A DNA stretch of 64,000 nt from Rahnella sp. AA (GTDB taxonomy: Bacteria > Pseudomonadota > Gammaproteobacteria > Enterobacterales > Enterobacteriaceae). The DNA lies in assembly GCF_002834385.1 (NCBI RefSeq), contig NZ_PITQ01000004.1:1-64000 (forward strand), in the 5' to 3' direction. Of this stretch, positions 36,027 through 45,369 are shown piece by piece. A program made the translations under genes and the position numbers. Each line of letters begins with the position of its first letter. The stretch's first letter is position 1. Below the pieces are notes generated by a model, which was not told the origin of the DNA, searched no databases, and saw nothing but the letters and a program-made list of their open reading frames with translations.

Positions 36027-36674
36027 ATGAACCTGACGAGTCTTTCAACAGCGGACTTGCTCGCAAATGAGCTAAGAAAAATGATTAATAATGGCACCCT
36101 TCATGACGGCGCAAGGCTGGTTGAAAGGGACCTTGCCAGCCATTTTTCTGTAAGCCGTATTCCGCTGCGGGAAGCTATCAGGCAACTCGAGCGTGATGGT
36201 CTGGTGGCAGTTTTTAGAAATCGTGGCGCAGTTGTTCGGACATTAACCATTGATGATCTCAATGAGATTTATCAGTTGCGCGCGTTACTGGAGGGCGAGG
36301 CGATTTTTCAAAGTGTCAGCAATCTGAGCGCAGATAATCTGGCGAGAGCTGAACTCACGCATAGCCTGCTGGCTTCAGCGGCTGAATTTGACAAGCAGGG
36401 AGCATTAAACCGTGAGTTTCACGATCTTGTTTACAGCGGATGCAAAAATCAGCGACTGCTGACCATGATTAATGACTACCGCAATCAAATTGAGCGATAT
36501 GAATATCTTCAGCGACAGCTACTTTCTGAAACACCATTATTTCAGGAAGACCATGCGAATATTCTCTCTGCCTGCCAGCAACGTAATGCCGAAACAGCAC
36601 GAGCTGAAGTCATTCGACATATTCACCTCGCCGGAGAAATGCTGAAAATTTTCGTCAGCAGTCGGTCGAATTAA
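36027..36674 (+). CDS. GntR-family regulator, FadR/FCD subfamily
   Basis: 215 residues. The N-terminal winged helix includes RDLASHFSVSRIPLREAIRQLERDGLV. The C-terminal FCD ligand domain has metal-ligand histidines in NREFHDLVY, EDHANIL and IRHIHLA. It probably represses itself and the divergent OsmC gene through the palindrome between them. The effector is unknown. Confidence 0.85.
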   Translation: MNLTSLSTADLLANELRKMINNGTLHDGARLVERDLASHFSVSRIPLREAIRQLERDGLVAVFRNRGAVVRTLTIDDLNEIYQLRALLEGEAIFQSVSNLSADNLARAELTHSLLASAAEFDKQGALNREFHDLVYSGCKNQRLLTMINDYRNQIERYEYLQRQLLSETPLFQEDHANILSACQQRNAETARAEVIRHIHLAGEMLKIFVSSRSN

Positions 36675-36706
36675 ACGCCAGGAGACAGAAAAGTCCCTGA
36701 AGAAGC

Positions 36707-36765
36707 CCACCCGTGGCACAAATCGGACCTGTGAGTTCCGCAATGAGCGAGGAGCGGACAGATTG
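36707..36765. repeat. Dispersed CCTGGCA-type repeat, diverged copy
   Basis: CACCCGTGGCACAAATCGG...CCGCAATGAGCGAGGAGCGGACA, sharing the GGCACAAA centre-left and the GAGCGRRRAGCGGA right end. Confidence 0.4.
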
Positions 36766-36882
36766 CTATTGATTGCACCACAAGGTGATTTAAGCGTCTA
36801 ATGTGGTTGAAAATCACAGGTCATTAAAGTTAGGTATTTTTTTGCCGATGTAACATGGACATCCATTCAGGGAGGAAGTCTC

Positions 36883-37374
36883 ATGAGAAGTTTGGGTTTA
36901 TCTGCGTTGCTTCTATTAATTATAGTTCCAGTTTCGTATGGTCAAGAAAATATTCAACACAAACAAACTCAGCCATATGTGATTAATTTTCTTAAAAAAG
37001 TAGCAAGTTCATCGGCAAGTTGTGATTTATTCAAAGATTTTTTAGCAAAAGATCCTTCAAATGAAAATAATAAAAAAATGATGTTAGGTTTTTGCGATAG
37101 CGATATTGATTTTTCGAAGCCAATATCATTCTCCGAAATGAGCACTCATCACTTTGAGGGGGCGAATTATGTGTGCGGAATCATTTCTGGCCGAACAAAA
37201 ATCAATCAAAAAATAGGTGCTCGTTTTATCTCTGCAGAGCCACATCACTTGATATTGAACGTTAAATACTCACGCCGTCCCATTGCATACACGATTGATG
37301 ATAAATACTTAGTTTATGAGTATCACTTGCAGGTGAAGTCATTTAATGAGCTTAACAAAAAATATTGCCAGTGA
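36883..37374 (+). CDS. Predicted secreted protein, unknown
   Basis: 163 residues with a clear signal peptide (MRSLGLSALLLLIIVPVSYGQ), an excellent GGAGGA ribosome site, and an AT-rich body with four cysteines (two disulfides possible). I do not recognise a family. Single gene, probably horizontally acquired. Confidence 0.65.
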   Translation: MRSLGLSALLLLIIVPVSYGQENIQHKQTQPYVINFLKKVASSSASCDLFKDFLAKDPSNENNKKMMLGFCDSDIDFSKPISFSEMSTHHFEGANYVCGIISGRTKINQKIGARFISAEPHHLILNVKYSRRPIAYTIDDKYLVYEYHLQVKSFNELNKKYCQ

Positions 37375-37461
37375 ATGATAATTCAGGCTGATGTTCCAAT
37401 AAACTATCGGGTGCTTGTGTCCACGCATGGCTCATACAGTTTTCAGCAAGTGAGATATACT

Positions 37462-37530
37462 TCCGCTCCTGGCACGAAGCTGTCAAGTCGAAAGCGTTAG
37501 GGCGCCGCCTTGAGCGAAAAGCGGAAGTTG
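37462..37530. repeat. Dispersed CCTGGCA-type repeat, best-preserved copy
   Basis: Begins CTTCCGCTCCTGGCACGAAG and ends TTGAGCGAAAAGCGGAAG. The outer ends are inverted repeats, so transcripts could fold. Confidence 0.6.
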
Positions 37531-37683
37531 GCTGAATTGTAAACAGCCAAAGGCCAAAATCACCTGTCAAAATGACTGCCAAAGAAGTAGATATTTGTTT
37601 ACCTCTAAATGGGTCCCGAGGGACCCTGATATTATGGGTAGAATTAACTTATCGATTCGACTTAATGTTCAGGTTTGTTATAG

Positions 37684-38745
37684 TTACCAATCCATTCTTT
37701 CACTTAGCCATGACATCAATATATCACGCATAGCCGCACCTTCATTATCACCATACAGTGAATAATTACGAACCTGTTCAAACTTTTCGCGTTGTGTTGA
37801 GTTCAACTCGACCCGGGTATTCTCAATGCGAATAGGCAAGTGGGGATAAGATGGAATATATTTCTCATCTTTTATGATTGGATCTTCCGGTGCTTCGTAG
37901 CGCGGAGGCAGTACGGATTTATATGCAGTCTCATTTATTTCCATGGCCTGCTCAGTATCTTCGCTACGTGGTGCCATTACCAAAGCCTTTAGGGGGCGTA
38001 GCCAGAAGTTACTGCTTTTTCCTAGATCGTCACCACAAACATTAGGAACAGCCAAAACATCCATCAACGCAACAAATTCAATATAATCACTTTTTCTGGA
38101 CTTATTTCTGACGATACTTGTGGCACCCGTCTCATCGGCATCAACATACATAAACAGGTTAAAAGAGTCATGAACATCAGTTGCCTTCAAACCATACTCG
38201 CGCTGCGCTTCAGTCAAAATCTCCTGGCAGTTAGTATGATTACATGAATCAAAGGCAAGCGAGTACAGAAGTGAGCTGCATCCTGCATACAACGTATCGG
38301 TCTTTGCTGTGTGATTCAGTACAGCCATCAATGGACGTTCCCATGGTGCGTTAGACCAGAGAATATCACCGGTGCTTGGACTGTTTCCATGGATTATGCG
38401 GGTGCGTCCCACATGCAGCCGTTCGTGACGGTTATGTAAATTAAACACATTAAAATCTCCGCACTGCCCCCCCTCGGTCTGCTCAATTCTTAGAATCTGC
38501 CCTTTTTTAAGCGGTATTGCACGTCCCTGACCTGGTTCAATTAGATACGTCTCAATAATATCCCGCTCCGGAGGTGCGGGTGCATTACCATCAGCAACAG
38601 CATCATTAAATGATCTGGATGTATTAAGGGCTTCTAAAATTAAGGATGGCAAGTTGGGGGCAGACCTTTCAGGTCCGATGAAGGTATTCAAAACTTCGAT
38701 TTGCTGATGGTTCAGTGGTACGTCAATATATTTAAACTCAGACAT
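37684..38745 (-). CDS. DUF1989 / urea-carboxylase-associated family protein (CgdAB-like)
   Basis: About 353 residues from ATG 38745. DUF1989 signatures include QCGDFNVFNLHNRHERL, HGNSPSTGDILWSNA and CNHTNCQEIL, with DVHDSFNLFMYVD later. Cysteines and histidines are placed to bind zinc. DUF1989 proteins include CgdA/CgdB, the carboxyguanidine deiminase subunits of guanidine degradation. This one is longer than those and stands alone without urea carboxylase. It is downstream of a TetR gene and a guanidinium-type SMR exporter on the same strand. The substrate is inferred only. Confidence 0.7.
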   Translation of the reverse strand: MSEFKYIDVPLNHQQIEVLNTFIGPERSAPNLPSLILEALNTSRSFNDAVADGNAPAPPERDIIETYLIEPGQGRAIPLKKGQILRIEQTEGGQCGDFNVFNLHNRHERLHVGRTRIIHGNSPSTGDILWSNAPWERPLMAVLNHTAKTDTLYAGCSSLLYSLAFDSCNHTNCQEILTEAQREYGLKATDVHDSFNLFMYVDADETGATSIVRNKSRKSDYIEFVALMDVLAVPNVCGDDLGKSSNFWLRPLKALVMAPRSEDTEQAMEINETAYKSVLPPRYEAPEDPIIKDEKYIPSYPHLPIRIENTRVELNSTQREKFEQVRNYSLYGDNEGAAMRDILMSWLSERMDW

Positions 38746-38866
38746 AGTTACTCCAGTCATTGTAATGAAGATTTAAATAGACTTTCGCCGCTAAATCGAT
38801 AATTTGCACGGCGAAAAGAAAATTTTTAGACGTCGTTATGCTTTACCGGAGTGACTACTCTTTGTG

Positions 38867-39415
38867 TCACAATTTTTCCGGAAGAATTTCCCTTATATCC
38901 TGGAAATAGCGTTCCCAGTCCTGCGCATCGATTTGCATCAACCTGAAATGACGAAGAAAGAAAAGACCTTCTGTTGCCAGAAATGCTAACCGCGCGCGTG
39001 TTCCTTCTTCACCCTCTGCATTAGAGAGATGTTTAAACCTTTCTGCATACCAGTATTGCACTGATGTCAGATATTCCGGAGATTGCAGCAACGCAGCCAT
39101 TAAGGATGCGGCTCGCGAGTTATTATTGTCACAGGTATCCGCAGTTATATTTATATGTGACAACAATTCCTTATAAACTGATATTGGTGTTTCTTCTTGG
39201 AAGCCTCTCTGGACATCATAAAGTGCCAGGCATCGTTTTAGCATGGCTTCTACCAGCATTTCTTTATTGCCAAAACAGGACTGGACACCACCTTTAGTGA
39301 TCCCCGCAGCCTTCGCGACGGCATCAATCGTCAGGCCGGAAGACCCATGGTTGGCTATGACATTTTCGGCCGCATCCAGTACCGCTTCCCGATTGATGGT
39401 TTTTCTTCTTCCCAT
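38867..39415 (-). CDS. TetR-family regulator
   Basis: 182 residues; HTH TIDAVAKAAGITKGGVQSCFGNKEM near the N-terminus. It lies between the SMR exporter gene (40 bp upstream) and the DUF1989 gene. Its probable operator is the palindrome 31 bp upstream of the SMR start, making it a local repressor of the three-gene unit. Confidence 0.82.
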   Translation of the reverse strand: MGRRKTINREAVLDAAENVIANHGSSGLTIDAVAKAAGITKGGVQSCFGNKEMLVEAMLKRCLALYDVQRGFQEETPISVYKELLSHINITADTCDNNNSRAASLMAALLQSPEYLTSVQYWYAERFKHLSNAEGEEGTRARLAFLATEGLFFLRHFRLMQIDAQDWERYFQDIREILPEKL

Positions 39416-39455
39416 GGTTAAGCCCCTTTATCAGATATGAGCTCTTCCGGTGCTT

Positions 39456-39776
39456 TTAATTTCCGGAAGTCAGCTTCAGGCCGATGATTGAACCAACCAG
39501 CAGGAAGATAAGCAAGTTTCGGACGATAGAAACTGGCTCGTGGAACCAGACCATGCCAATGATCAAAGTGCCAATTGCACCAATACCTACCCATACAGCA
39601 TAAGCCGTTCCCAGGGGGATCTGACGAGTTGCCATGTTCAAGCAGAACATGCAGGAAGCAGTACATAAGACAAACACAATCGTCCACGGGATATTTTTGA
39701 ATCCATCGACAAAACGCAGCGTGGTGGTGAACATAATTTCAAGAACCCCAGCCCCAAGCAAAAATAACCAAGCCAT
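39456..39776 (-). CDS. SMR-family exporter, Gdx/SugE-like
   Basis: 106 residues with four membrane helices and the SMR essential glutamate in the first (LLGAGVLEIMFT). The sequence IPLGTAYAVWVGIGAIGT is the family core. The SugE/Gdx subgroup exports guanidinium, and the presence of a DUF1989 gene in the same unit fits that. Export of quaternary ammonium compounds is the alternative. Confidence 0.82.
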   Translation of the reverse strand: MAWLFLLGAGVLEIMFTTTLRFVDGFKNIPWTIVFVLCTASCMFCLNMATRQIPLGTAYAVWVGIGAIGTLIIGMVWFHEPVSIVRNLLIFLLVGSIIGLKLTSGN

Positions 39777-39806
39777 TACCGATCCTCTCTTTCTGTGAAA
39801 AATAAG

Positions 39807-39820
39807 AATACGATCGTATT
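39807..39820. promoter_or_regulatory. TetR-type operator palindrome
   Basis: AATACGATCGTATT is a perfect 14-bp palindrome, 31 bp before the SMR gene start, and a typical TetR-family site. I see no guanidine riboswitch hairpins here. Confidence 0.7.
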
Positions 39821-39952
39821 GTTATCTTTGTCAAATATCCTCTAGGTCAGAGATTTTAAGGCTGGGGAATGATTCAGCTACATGCGTTAGCCAGAGATAC
39901 AACCGCACTTTTAAGCAGACTGGAGAGGACTCGGACGGATATCAGGGTAAGA

Positions 39953-39971
39953 ACCACCCCCCGGGGGTGGC
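39953..39971 (-). terminator. GC hairpin after MFS gene
   Basis: CCACCCCC/GGGGGTGG-type stem just downstream of the MFS stop. There is no long T-run, so it may only stabilise the 3' end. Confidence 0.4.
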
Positions 39972-39979
39972 ATCATATG

Positions 39980-41152
39980 TCAGGCGATTTTTGCCTCATT
40001 TTGCAGGGAACGGCTTTTGATGCCTATCACTATCAGACCGCCAGCAATGAGGCAGCAGGATGCAAGTAAAATGGCCTCTTCAAGTGAACCAAACAGAGAC
40101 AAGCTCAGGGACGAAATCAACGGTCCAGTCAGCTGTCCGGTCGCATAGCCAGAAGTCAGCAGTCCTACAGTACCGGCCAGAGAACCGTTAGTGAGCTCTC
40201 TGGCAAAACGCATCGTCAGTTGCATAATTGAGAGGAACCCCAATCCTGTAAGAATCGTTGAAATTAACAGACCCGGTGCTCCAGGGATGATGACTGATGC
40301 AGAAACTCCGGCTCCCTGAAAAATCATCGCCAGAGATAAGCTGATTCGCGTATCAAATTTCCCCTGAGACAGGATAACGAGTACAACTCCTGTAACAGCT
40401 GAAATCCCGAACAGTGGCCAGAAAAATGCTGAGAGTTGACTGCCCGGAAATGCACTGTGTGCCATCTGGGAAAGGAAGGTTGCAGGCAGAATATATCCGA
40501 ATCCTGCAAGTGTATAAATTATAATGAGTTTTTTTATGGATGAACTTACTTTATTTTTTGTGGCGGTTGCAGGCACAGATTCCAGTTTTGCGGGTAACTG
40601 TCTCCATATTGCCACCATTGCAATCAACGAAACTGCCCCATAGATAATCCAGGATTGAGATGAATTGAGGTGATACTGAGACATACACCAGGCAAGTAGG
40701 CCGCTGAGAGTAATACCTAATCCCGGGCCGGTAAACACAGCTGCTGAGAGTCTTGGTGCCTGTCGTGTTGCAAGGGAAAGCTGAGTCCAGGTTGTGACAA
40801 TAATAAGAGCCCATGCACCACCAACGCCCGCTACAAAACGGAAAAAGCACTGCAATTCGAATTCTGATGTGAAACCAGAAAGAATCGTAACCAACACTGT
40901 GCATGCCAGCCCGGCTTTCAGATACCCGACATGACCGGATTTCATTCGGCTTACATGCAGCGCACCAAGAAGATAGCCAATGTAATTCATTGAGGCCAGG
41001 ATCCCCGCAGTGGACAGCGTTAAAAATCCGTCACTGATCATAACGGGAATTTGCGGAGTTAAAGAAAAACGGCCAATGCCCATCACCGCAATCAAGGTGA
41101 CAATCCCCGTGAGCATAATTGTTACGCTGCTCTGCTTGATGTTGTTCATCAT
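39980..41152 (-). CDS. YbfB/YjiJ-family MFS transporter
   Basis: 390 residues, about twelve membrane helices. The family signature GIGRFSLTPQIPVM lies in helix 1, with FRFVAGVGGAWALI in helix 4. Substrate unknown. It overlaps the SDR gene upstream by one base, so the two are one operon divergent from an XRE regulator. Confidence 0.8.
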   Translation of the reverse strand: MMNNIKQSSVTIMLTGIVTLIAVMGIGRFSLTPQIPVMISDGFLTLSTAGILASMNYIGYLLGALHVSRMKSGHVGYLKAGLACTVLVTILSGFTSEFELQCFFRFVAGVGGAWALIIVTTWTQLSLATRQAPRLSAAVFTGPGLGITLSGLLAWCMSQYHLNSSQSWIIYGAVSLIAMVAIWRQLPAKLESVPATATKNKVSSSIKKLIIIYTLAGFGYILPATFLSQMAHSAFPGSQLSAFFWPLFGISAVTGVVLVILSQGKFDTRISLSLAMIFQGAGVSASVIIPGAPGLLISTILTGLGFLSIMQLTMRFARELTNGSLAGTVGLLTSGYATGQLTGPLISSLSLSLFGSLEEAILLASCCLIAGGLIVIGIKSRSLQNEAKIA

Positions 41153-41766
41153 TACTTGCCTGTTACCTCAATAATTTGTTTTCGATAGATATCCGTTCGT
41201 ATGACATCCGAGATGAAATTAGCGAGATCCTCTCTTGATATTTCTTCATACGGCAGTGCAAGTGCAGCCTGCACCTGACCAGTCGGCTCAGTGTCAACTA
41301 ACCGGCCAGGTCGAATAATTGTCCATGGCGCAGAGCTATTTATGAGCCATGCATCAGCCTGTTTTTTATAAGACATATAGGTTTCAAAACCTGCCGAGGT
41401 TTCACGCTGGCGACCGGCTTCCGGAAATGCTGAGATGAGTACGTATGAATGCACACCGGCTAATACTGATGCTGCCGCAGTGTCGGCAACCCCCTGATAG
41501 TCTATTGCTCGAACTTTTTCTTCATCCTCTGAACGCGCTCCCGCAGTAAACAGAACGGTATCAATACCTTTTAGCCATTCTGCGTGCTTTTCGGGGGATG
41601 TCTCATCAATGCTTCCGGTAAAAGTTCTGATACCCTTTTCAGCCATTATTTGCGATTTTTTAGCATTTCTTACCAATCCCGAAACATCACAGCCTGCGTT
41701 AGACAAAAGCTTTGCCACCCGGGAACCAATGTCACCGCTAATGCCATAGATAAATACAGATTTCAT
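41152..41766 (-). CDS. NAD(P)-binding SDR/NmrA-like protein
   Basis: About 204 residues from ATG 41766. The Rossmann motif GISGDIGS is at about 8-15, with a later YKKQADAWL helix and WTIIRPGRLVD, as in atypical SDR proteins such as YhfK/NmrA-like sugar epimerase relatives. Probably an oxidoreductase or redox sensor. First gene of an operon with the MFS transporter. Confidence 0.78.
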   Translation of the reverse strand: MKSVFIYGISGDIGSRVAKLLSNAGCDVSGLVRNAKKSQIMAEKGIRTFTGSIDETSPEKHAEWLKGIDTVLFTAGARSEDEEKVRAIDYQGVADTAAASVLAGVHSYVLISAFPEAGRQRETSAGFETYMSYKKQADAWLINSSAPWTIIRPGRLVDTEPTGQVQAALALPYEEISREDLANFISDVIRTDIYRKQIIEVTGK

Positions 41767-41853
41767 ATTTTTCCTTCGTTTAATTCTGAATATCAGCACT
41801 ATAATAAGGGCAAATGCTATGATGAAAAATAGAACAGATTATCCTATGACTGT

Positions 41854-42642
41854 GTGTCATACATGGACTGTGAAATGTTAAAAAATACCGATATTCAAAA
41901 CTTTCTTACTCGCCATCGAGCCAAACTAAACCCAGAAGAGTTTGGTTTCAGCCCAAATAATCGGCGGGTCAAAGGACTAAGAAGAGAAGAAGTTGCCCAG
42001 CTCGCCGCCGTGAGTGTGAGTTGGTACACCTGGCTGGAGCAGGGAAGAAACATCCGTATATCTCCAGTCGCGTTAAAGAGAATCGGGAAGGTTTTACTGC
42101 TGACCGACACTGAACTGTCTTACCTGGAGGGAATGGTCCTGGGGGGTAATGAATCGCGCCAAAAGGATGTCACTCTACCTCGTGAAATTACTGCGATGGT
42201 TGATGGGCTTAATCCACATCCCGCATTCATCCGGAATGACAGCCTTGATATTCTTTACTGGAATGAATCCGCAAAAAAATCAATTTTTGACTGGTCGGAA
42301 ATATCTGTATCAGAACGAAACTCGATTAAACTATTATTTTTAAATCCAGATTATCGCAAGAAGATATACGACTGGGAAAAAGCGGCCAGGCATACCGTTT
42401 CTGCATTTAGAACATATTACGCAAAAGCGGGAAAGACATCAGAGTTTGAAATTATCATTAATGAACTTCTTTGCAAGAGCCACGAGTTTCGTGACATGTG
42501 GGATGATCACAATGTAAATGTCATAGGCTCTGGACAGAAGGAACTTGTTGAGAATAATGGTGTAGTTAATTCATATACCTATACTTCATTAGAGCTTGAA
42601 CAGTTGCCTGGTGTTTATCTGATTTTTTATTTAAAAATCTAG
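41854..42642 (+). CDS. XRE-family regulator with MmyB-like ligand domain
   Basis: Up to 262 residues. The start is uncertain among GTG 41854, ATG 41863 and ATG 41875. The HTH reads LRREEVAQLAAVSVSWYTWLEQGR, the hallmark of the MmyB-type group. The C-terminal PAS-like MmyB domain includes PAFIRNDSLDILYWN. It is divergent from the SDR-MFS operon, as these regulators usually are from an SDR gene, and probably represses it. Confidence 0.85.
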   Translation: MSYMDCEMLKNTDIQNFLTRHRAKLNPEEFGFSPNNRRVKGLRREEVAQLAAVSVSWYTWLEQGRNIRISPVALKRIGKVLLLTDTELSYLEGMVLGGNESRQKDVTLPREITAMVDGLNPHPAFIRNDSLDILYWNESAKKSIFDWSEISVSERNSIKLLFLNPDYRKKIYDWEKAARHTVSAFRTYYAKAGKTSEFEIIINELLCKSHEFRDMWDDHNVNVIGSGQKELVENNGVVNSYTYTSLELEQLPGVYLIFYLKI

Positions 42643-42762
42643 AGGTGAAAGAGTGTCAAAAAAACGTGTTGCTCAACGAGCATCATTACAATGATGAGAT
42701 TCAGTTTCAGTTGTACCACTACTAACTAGTTCGTTGTGAAGAACGCCGCCTAACTTTAACAA

Positions 42763-42800
42763 CGTCCGCTGTTGGCACGGAACGGACACGTACGCTCCGC
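42763..42800. repeat. Dispersed repeat, partial copy
   Basis: CGTCCGCTGTTGGCACGGAA followed by GGACA. A related partial copy lies at 43106-43135 (CTGTCCGCTTCTGGCTCAAA), and another at 16188-16215 (GTCCGCTCCTGGCACG). Confidence 0.4.
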
Positions 42801-42831
42801 AATGCCAGCTGTGGGCAAGCAGCAGGTTAAT

Positions 42832-43041
42832 TTACAGTGAATGTCTGCGATTCCACTCATCCACCACATCCCCTAAATTTTTTGGGGTATCGTTTCTTAT
42901 CCAGGCCATAAACGCACGATCAAATCGAAAGTCCGGTCCACATTCATCAATCATGAAACGACGAACATTTTGTGTATTTTTGTAATTTTTATCCACGACA
43001 GTGGTGCGCGTTAAAGAAGAACTGTGCCAGTCGATCTTCAC
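42832..43041 (-). CDS. DUF6434-domain small protein
   Basis: 69 residues starting at GTG 43041 with AGGAG upstream. The body (NTQNVRRFMIDECGPDFRFD, then WIRNDTPKNLGDVVDEW) matches the DUF6434 domain, which is often found with SAP DNA-binding domains in other proteins. Function is unknown. Single gene flanked by dispersed repeats. Confidence 0.75.
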   Translation of the reverse strand: MKIDWHSSSLTRTTVVDKNYKNTQNVRRFMIDECGPDFRFDRAFMAWIRNDTPKNLGDVVDEWNRRHSL

Positions 43042-43265
43042 TTGTTTACTCCTATATAAACAAACGGTAGCAGCCTCAAAACTAACACACTGACTATTGA
43101 TCTGTCCGCTTCTGGCTCAAAGCCCCCGGCAACCAAAAGCAACAATAAGTGAACACTGCACTTGCGGCTACAGGGCAAGAGCACTGGAGTGCCGAAACTT
43201 ATAAGACGAAAGTGGAACAGTAAAAAACCTCACTATTTTTACTGTTCCATACCATGAAATGAAAA

Positions 43266-44213
43266 CTACGCTAACATTCTTCTGATCGCATTAAACCGTA
43301 AAGTTCTGGCCGTTTGGGTAATATCTGATGCCGGAGCGAGCAGATCAAAACCGTGATTAACACCATGATACAAATGAAATTCAGTCTGAACACCTGCTAA
43401 AACTGAACGCCTGACCCATTCAATATTTTCATTACAGAACAAATCTAGCTGGCCAACATCTATATACGTCGGTGGAAGCCCTGCCATATCGGCTACCGCA
43501 GAAGGACTGATATAAGGAAGTAAATCAATTTCGACTTCATTACCCAGGCGTGCAGCCCAACCGGTCGTTACGTCATCAACGGATACCGATAAAAATGGGG
43601 TTAATTCCCGACTGGAAGTCGCCGTCTTGTGATCAATCATGGGATAAATTAAAACTAACCCGGCCAGTGAAATCTGGTTATCGCGTGCATAGATTGCAGC
43701 AGAAGCAACGATCCCCCCACCACCACTGTCTCCCATGAGCACGATTTTGTTCGGGTCGATATCCAGAGCGGGACTATTTTCCTGTAACCAGATCAGGGCA
43801 GCAATGGCCTGTTTCATTTGTATCAGACCGTTTGTTTCCGGTGCCAGACCATATTCGAGAGAAATGAAATCAATGCCACTTTGTGACGCATAGTTACTGA
43901 CGATTTTTTCGTATAGCCCGACAGTTCCTCCCACGCCAGCGCCACCATGGACATACAAAACTATCCCTTTAGACAACGAGCGGCCTGTAGAGTAACGGCG
44001 AGCGCTTAATCGCGAGCCTTCATACGGGATTTCTAGATCAGCGAACGTCAGCCCGCCTGGTATTTCAAGACCTTGATTTATAATGTCATAAAATCCGGCC
44101 AGCCGTTTTCTCAGGCTGATTGCATCTCCGGGAATGACCATCGGTAAAACAGCTAATCCGGGCTGAAGAATCGCCAGTTGTTCAGCAAGTTGAGGATCGA
44201 GTACATAGTTCAT
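43266..44213 (-). CDS. Alpha/beta hydrolase-3 (hormone-sensitive-lipase type) esterase
   Basis: About 315 residues. The oxyanion motif YVHGGAG (HGGG-like), nucleophile elbow GDSGGGG, catalytic Asp in DVGQLDLF and His in VNHGFD are all present. It hydrolyses short acyl esters; substrate unknown. It is divergent from a GlxA-type regulator, which likely controls it. ATG 44213 has AAGGA at proper spacing. Confidence 0.85.
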   Translation of the reverse strand: MNYVLDPQLAEQLAILQPGLAVLPMVIPGDAISLRKRLAGFYDIINQGLEIPGGLTFADLEIPYEGSRLSARRYSTGRSLSKGIVLYVHGGAGVGGTVGLYEKIVSNYASQSGIDFISLEYGLAPETNGLIQMKQAIAALIWLQENSPALDIDPNKIVLMGDSGGGGIVASAAIYARDNQISLAGLVLIYPMIDHKTATSSRELTPFLSVSVDDVTTGWAARLGNEVEIDLLPYISPSAVADMAGLPPTYIDVGQLDLFCNENIEWVRRSVLAGVQTEFHLYHGVNHGFDLLAPASDITQTARTLRFNAIRRMLA

Positions 44214-44297
44214 CATGATTCCTTAGTTGGTGTATCAACTCGGATTATGATGTACTGTAAGTCTGTCTCAAATGACATAAAAAGGTGCTTTTAAGAC

Positions 44298-45233
44298 ATG
44301 TCGCGTCACATTGGTTTTTTGATTTTTGCTGACTTCAACCTTCTTGATCTGAGTGGCCCGCTTAGCGTTTTCGAGACCGCAAATAATTATCTTGAGCGGG
44401 AAAACCAATATGTACTTGAGATTATTAGTGTAAAAGAAGGGGCTGTAAAAAGTTCGATCGGCGCAACAATGCATGCTGCTTCTGTGGCAGATAAAGTATT
44501 TGACGTATTGATCATTCCGGGGGGGCGTGGTGTTGATAGTGCCAGTCGCGACCCAGACATACTGGCGCTGTTTAAGCGGCGCATTGCATCGCGTTACGTA
44601 TCGGTATGTACGGGGGCATTTCTTCTGGCAGCAGCCGGAAAGCTATCAGAAAAAAAAGCGACGACACACTGGGCACGCGCAGCAGAGCTTAAGCGATTAC
44701 ACACGGATATAGTGCTTCTGCCGGATGAAATTGTGGTCGAGGATGGAGACGTTTGGTCATCTGCAGGCGCGACGGCAGGCATGGATATTGCGTTAGCTTT
44801 GGTAGAAGCTGAACATGGAAAAACGCTTACTCACCTTATATCCCGCATTCTGCTTATCCCACACCGGCGTACACGCGGTCAGCTGCAGTATGTGAATATA
44901 CAAGCTATCACTCCACCACCACCGCGTATTCAGAAACTACTTGAGTTTATTAGCCTAAATTTGCAGGAAGATTTAAGCGTATCTGCTTTGGCTGATCGGG
45001 CGTTCCTGAGTTCCCGGCAATTATCCCGCGAATTTATCAATTATACCGGTCTTTCACCGGCCCGTGTCGTTGAAAATATACGTATAGAGTTTGCACGCAG
45101 CAAAATAGAAAATACTAATCTTCCATTATCATCTATAGCAAAAGAAAGTGGTTTTCAAAACCTCTCGCATATGAGCAAAGCTTTTGTTCGACATTTTAAT
45201 ATATCTCCCCGAAATCTGAGAACACGACTTTGA
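44298..45233 (+). CDS. GlxA-family AraC-type regulator (DJ-1/PfpI domain)
   Basis: 311 residues. The N-terminal DJ-1/PfpI domain has the cysteine elbow VCTGAFLLA. The C-terminal AraC double HTH includes LSVSALADRAFLSSRQLSREF and SSIAKESGFQNLSHMSKAF. It probably activates the divergent esterase gene 84 bp away in response to an unknown ligand. Confidence 0.88.
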   Translation: MSRHIGFLIFADFNLLDLSGPLSVFETANNYLERENQYVLEIISVKEGAVKSSIGATMHAASVADKVFDVLIIPGGRGVDSASRDPDILALFKRRIASRYVSVCTGAFLLAAAGKLSEKKATTHWARAAELKRLHTDIVLLPDEIVVEDGDVWSSAGATAGMDIALALVEAEHGKTLTHLISRILLIPHRRTRGQLQYVNIQAITPPPPRIQKLLEFISLNLQEDLSVSALADRAFLSSRQLSREFINYTGLSPARVVENIRIEFARSKIENTNLPLSSIAKESGFQNLSHMSKAFVRHFNISPRNLRTRL

Positions 45234-45369
45234 TATCGTATTAAATACATATCAACGTAGTTTAGTTAACTTTTCCACCATCAGTCGTTGCGTATCCTCG
45301 TATACAGGAGTTATAAATTTTTAATCTATGGGTAAAATACTCCTTTAAAAATTTCTATTTCCAAAATAT

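Noticed and set aside
39777-39900. Guanidine riboswitch upstream of the Gdx-type exporter
   Set aside because: No paired ACGR-loop hairpins or ykkC-like structure visible; a TetR-type palindrome is there instead.
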